Shown: piece after piece, positions 36,822 through 37,541 of the stretch
Layout of the letters: every line of letters begins with the position of its first letter
Position numbering within the stretch: position 1 is the stretch's first letter
IMG/VR virus record: IMGVR_UViG_3300035698_001793
Coordinates: 1-37,541 of that record
Source: a virus
Strand: one strand, 5' to 3'
Length of the DNA stretch: 37,541 bases
Made by a program: the position numbers and the translations under genes
Notes under the pieces: generated by a model
Databases searched by the model: none
Told to the model about the DNA's origin: nothing
What the model saw: the letters and a program-made list of their open reading frames with translations, nothing else

Positions 36822-37541
36822 TATGTTATCCCCTGCGCTCTTAATGCGGTTACAATTTGTTTACCAACATAATCGCCTACACTATGATCCGTTAATGGAT
36901 TGTTGAAATTAATAGTAATGTTGCCTGATAACATTCTTTGTCCGTTCGCCATAGCCCTACTGTCATTGATAGCAGAATTATTAATAGGTTTCATTGCATT
37001 AATCTTAACCGCTAATGTATCCATCCATCCTGTGTTGTTTTCTAATGGCAATACAGCTTCTTTCCCTTTTTCGCCTGCTTCAAGTAATGTTGCTGCGTTT
37101 ATGATACCGCCTTCTGCTAGTCTTGGTATACTTAATTGAGTAAGTTTACTAATATTAACGCCCGGTATTTTGTTTATTAACGTTATCCCTCTATTAATTG
37201 CTCTAATAAAACTATTAATCTTACGTTCTGCAAATCCAATGATAGAATTAACAACCTTTTTAAAGGCTCCGCTTACTGTATCCCCAATTGATGTACCAAT
37301 ACTTGAAAACTTTTCTTTTATCGTATCCCAAATCCCGCTGAAAAACTCACCAACTGCACTAAAATTACTTTTAATATTCTCCCAACCTTGTTTAAATATA
37401 TCAGTAAAAAACGTTCCAACTGCACTAAACTTTTCTTTTATCGTATCCCAAATCCCGCTGAAAAACTCACCAACTGCACTAAAATTACTTTTAATATTCT
37501 CCCAACCTTGTTTAAATATATCAGTAAAAAACGTTCCAACT
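36821..37541 (-). CDS. Tape measure protein, C-terminal part (open at window end)
   Basis: The continuation of the gene at 1-2125 across the end of the circular map. The frame is open from 37541 down to the TAA at 36821-36823. It contains one complete 120-bp repeat (37330-37449) and part of another, then helices KKVVNSIIGFAERKINSFIR and INRGITLINKIPGVNISKLT, the conserved LAEGGIINAATLLEAGEKGK-EAV region and the tail end SGNITINFNNPLTDHSVGDY. The last 75 residues could be mistaken for a separate short gene. Start: none here; the protein begins at 2125. Confidence 0.92.
   Translation of the reverse strand, partial: VGTFFTDIFKQGWENIKSNFSAVGEFFSGIWDTIKEKFSAVGTFFTDIFKQGWENIKSNFSAVGEFFSGIWDTIKEKFSSIGTSIGDTVSGAFKKVVNSIIGFAERKINSFIRAINRGITLINKIPGVNISKLTQLSIPRLAEGGIINAATLLEAGEKGKEAVLPLENNTGWMDTLAVKINAMKPINNSAINDSRAMANGQRMLSGNITINFNNPLTDHSVGDYVGKQIVTALRAQGIT
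37330..37541. repeat. Identical 120-bp tandem units in the tape measure gene, right part
   Basis: 37330-37449 and 37450-37541 are the same 120-bp unit (second copy cut by the window end at 92 bases) with no differences. The second copy is also the terminal repeat shared with 1-92. The following copy at 93-120 carries one change (ttg for tcg) relative to the identical pair. Confidence 0.95.

Overview
The window is essentially one complete genome of a tailed phage (siphovirus-type) that infects a low-GC Gram-positive bacterium (Bacillota). The evidence is the AT-rich sequence, consensus sigma-A-like promoters, AAGGAG/AAAGGGG ribosome sites, SPP1-like head genes, a long tape measure gene with no contractile sheath genes, a BppU-like baseplate protein and a holin/peptidase lysis pair. 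Every gene I accept is on the minus strand. The first and last 92 bases are identical. Merging them joins two open-ended tape-measure fragments into one in-frame gene of 918 codons, so the molecule is best read as a circle, or a circularly permuted genome, of about 37,449 bp opened inside a tape-measure repeat.

In transcription order (descending coordinates, starting at about 28.9 kb): a strong early promoter (28910-28937) lies just behind the terminator of the lysis operon. It reads into a recombination block of an Erf/Rad52-like annealing candidate, an SbcC-like ATPase and SSB. Small zinc proteins, YopX, a VRR-NUC nuclease and a small HTH gene with its own promoter follow. The replication block is a DnaD-type initiator candidate containing iteron-like repeats and a DnaB-type helicase. 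From 20.7 to 17.7 kb comes a dense run of small early genes, with repeated stop/ribosome-site modules and several 26-44 residue membrane peptides.

From 17.6 to 13.85 kb, between the early and late regions, lies the most unusual cargo: a carbohydrate-type ABC importer of the LplB/YtcP/YtcQ class. It has two permeases and a solute-binding lipoprotein but no ATPase gene. A small unknown gene sits between the two permeases, flanked by a 13-bp direct repeat and carrying the ribosome site typical of the phage early genes.

The late region follows: terminase small and large subunits, portal, MuF, then a tightly coupled insert of an unknown gene, a CMP-sugar synthetase, a predicted sugar-transferase-like protein and a Com-like zinc ribbon. 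Scaffold and coat have a strong promoter of their own and a structured leader. Head-tail connectors, tail tube, frameshifted tail chaperones and the tape measure (crossing the window ends) come next, then the hub, fibre/baseplate genes including a kelch propeller protein, an HNH endonuclease, holin and endolysin.

I see no integrase, repressor or other lysogeny gene, tRNA or CRISPR array. The phage looks virulent or has lost lysogeny functions. No stretch over 300 bases lacks a gene.
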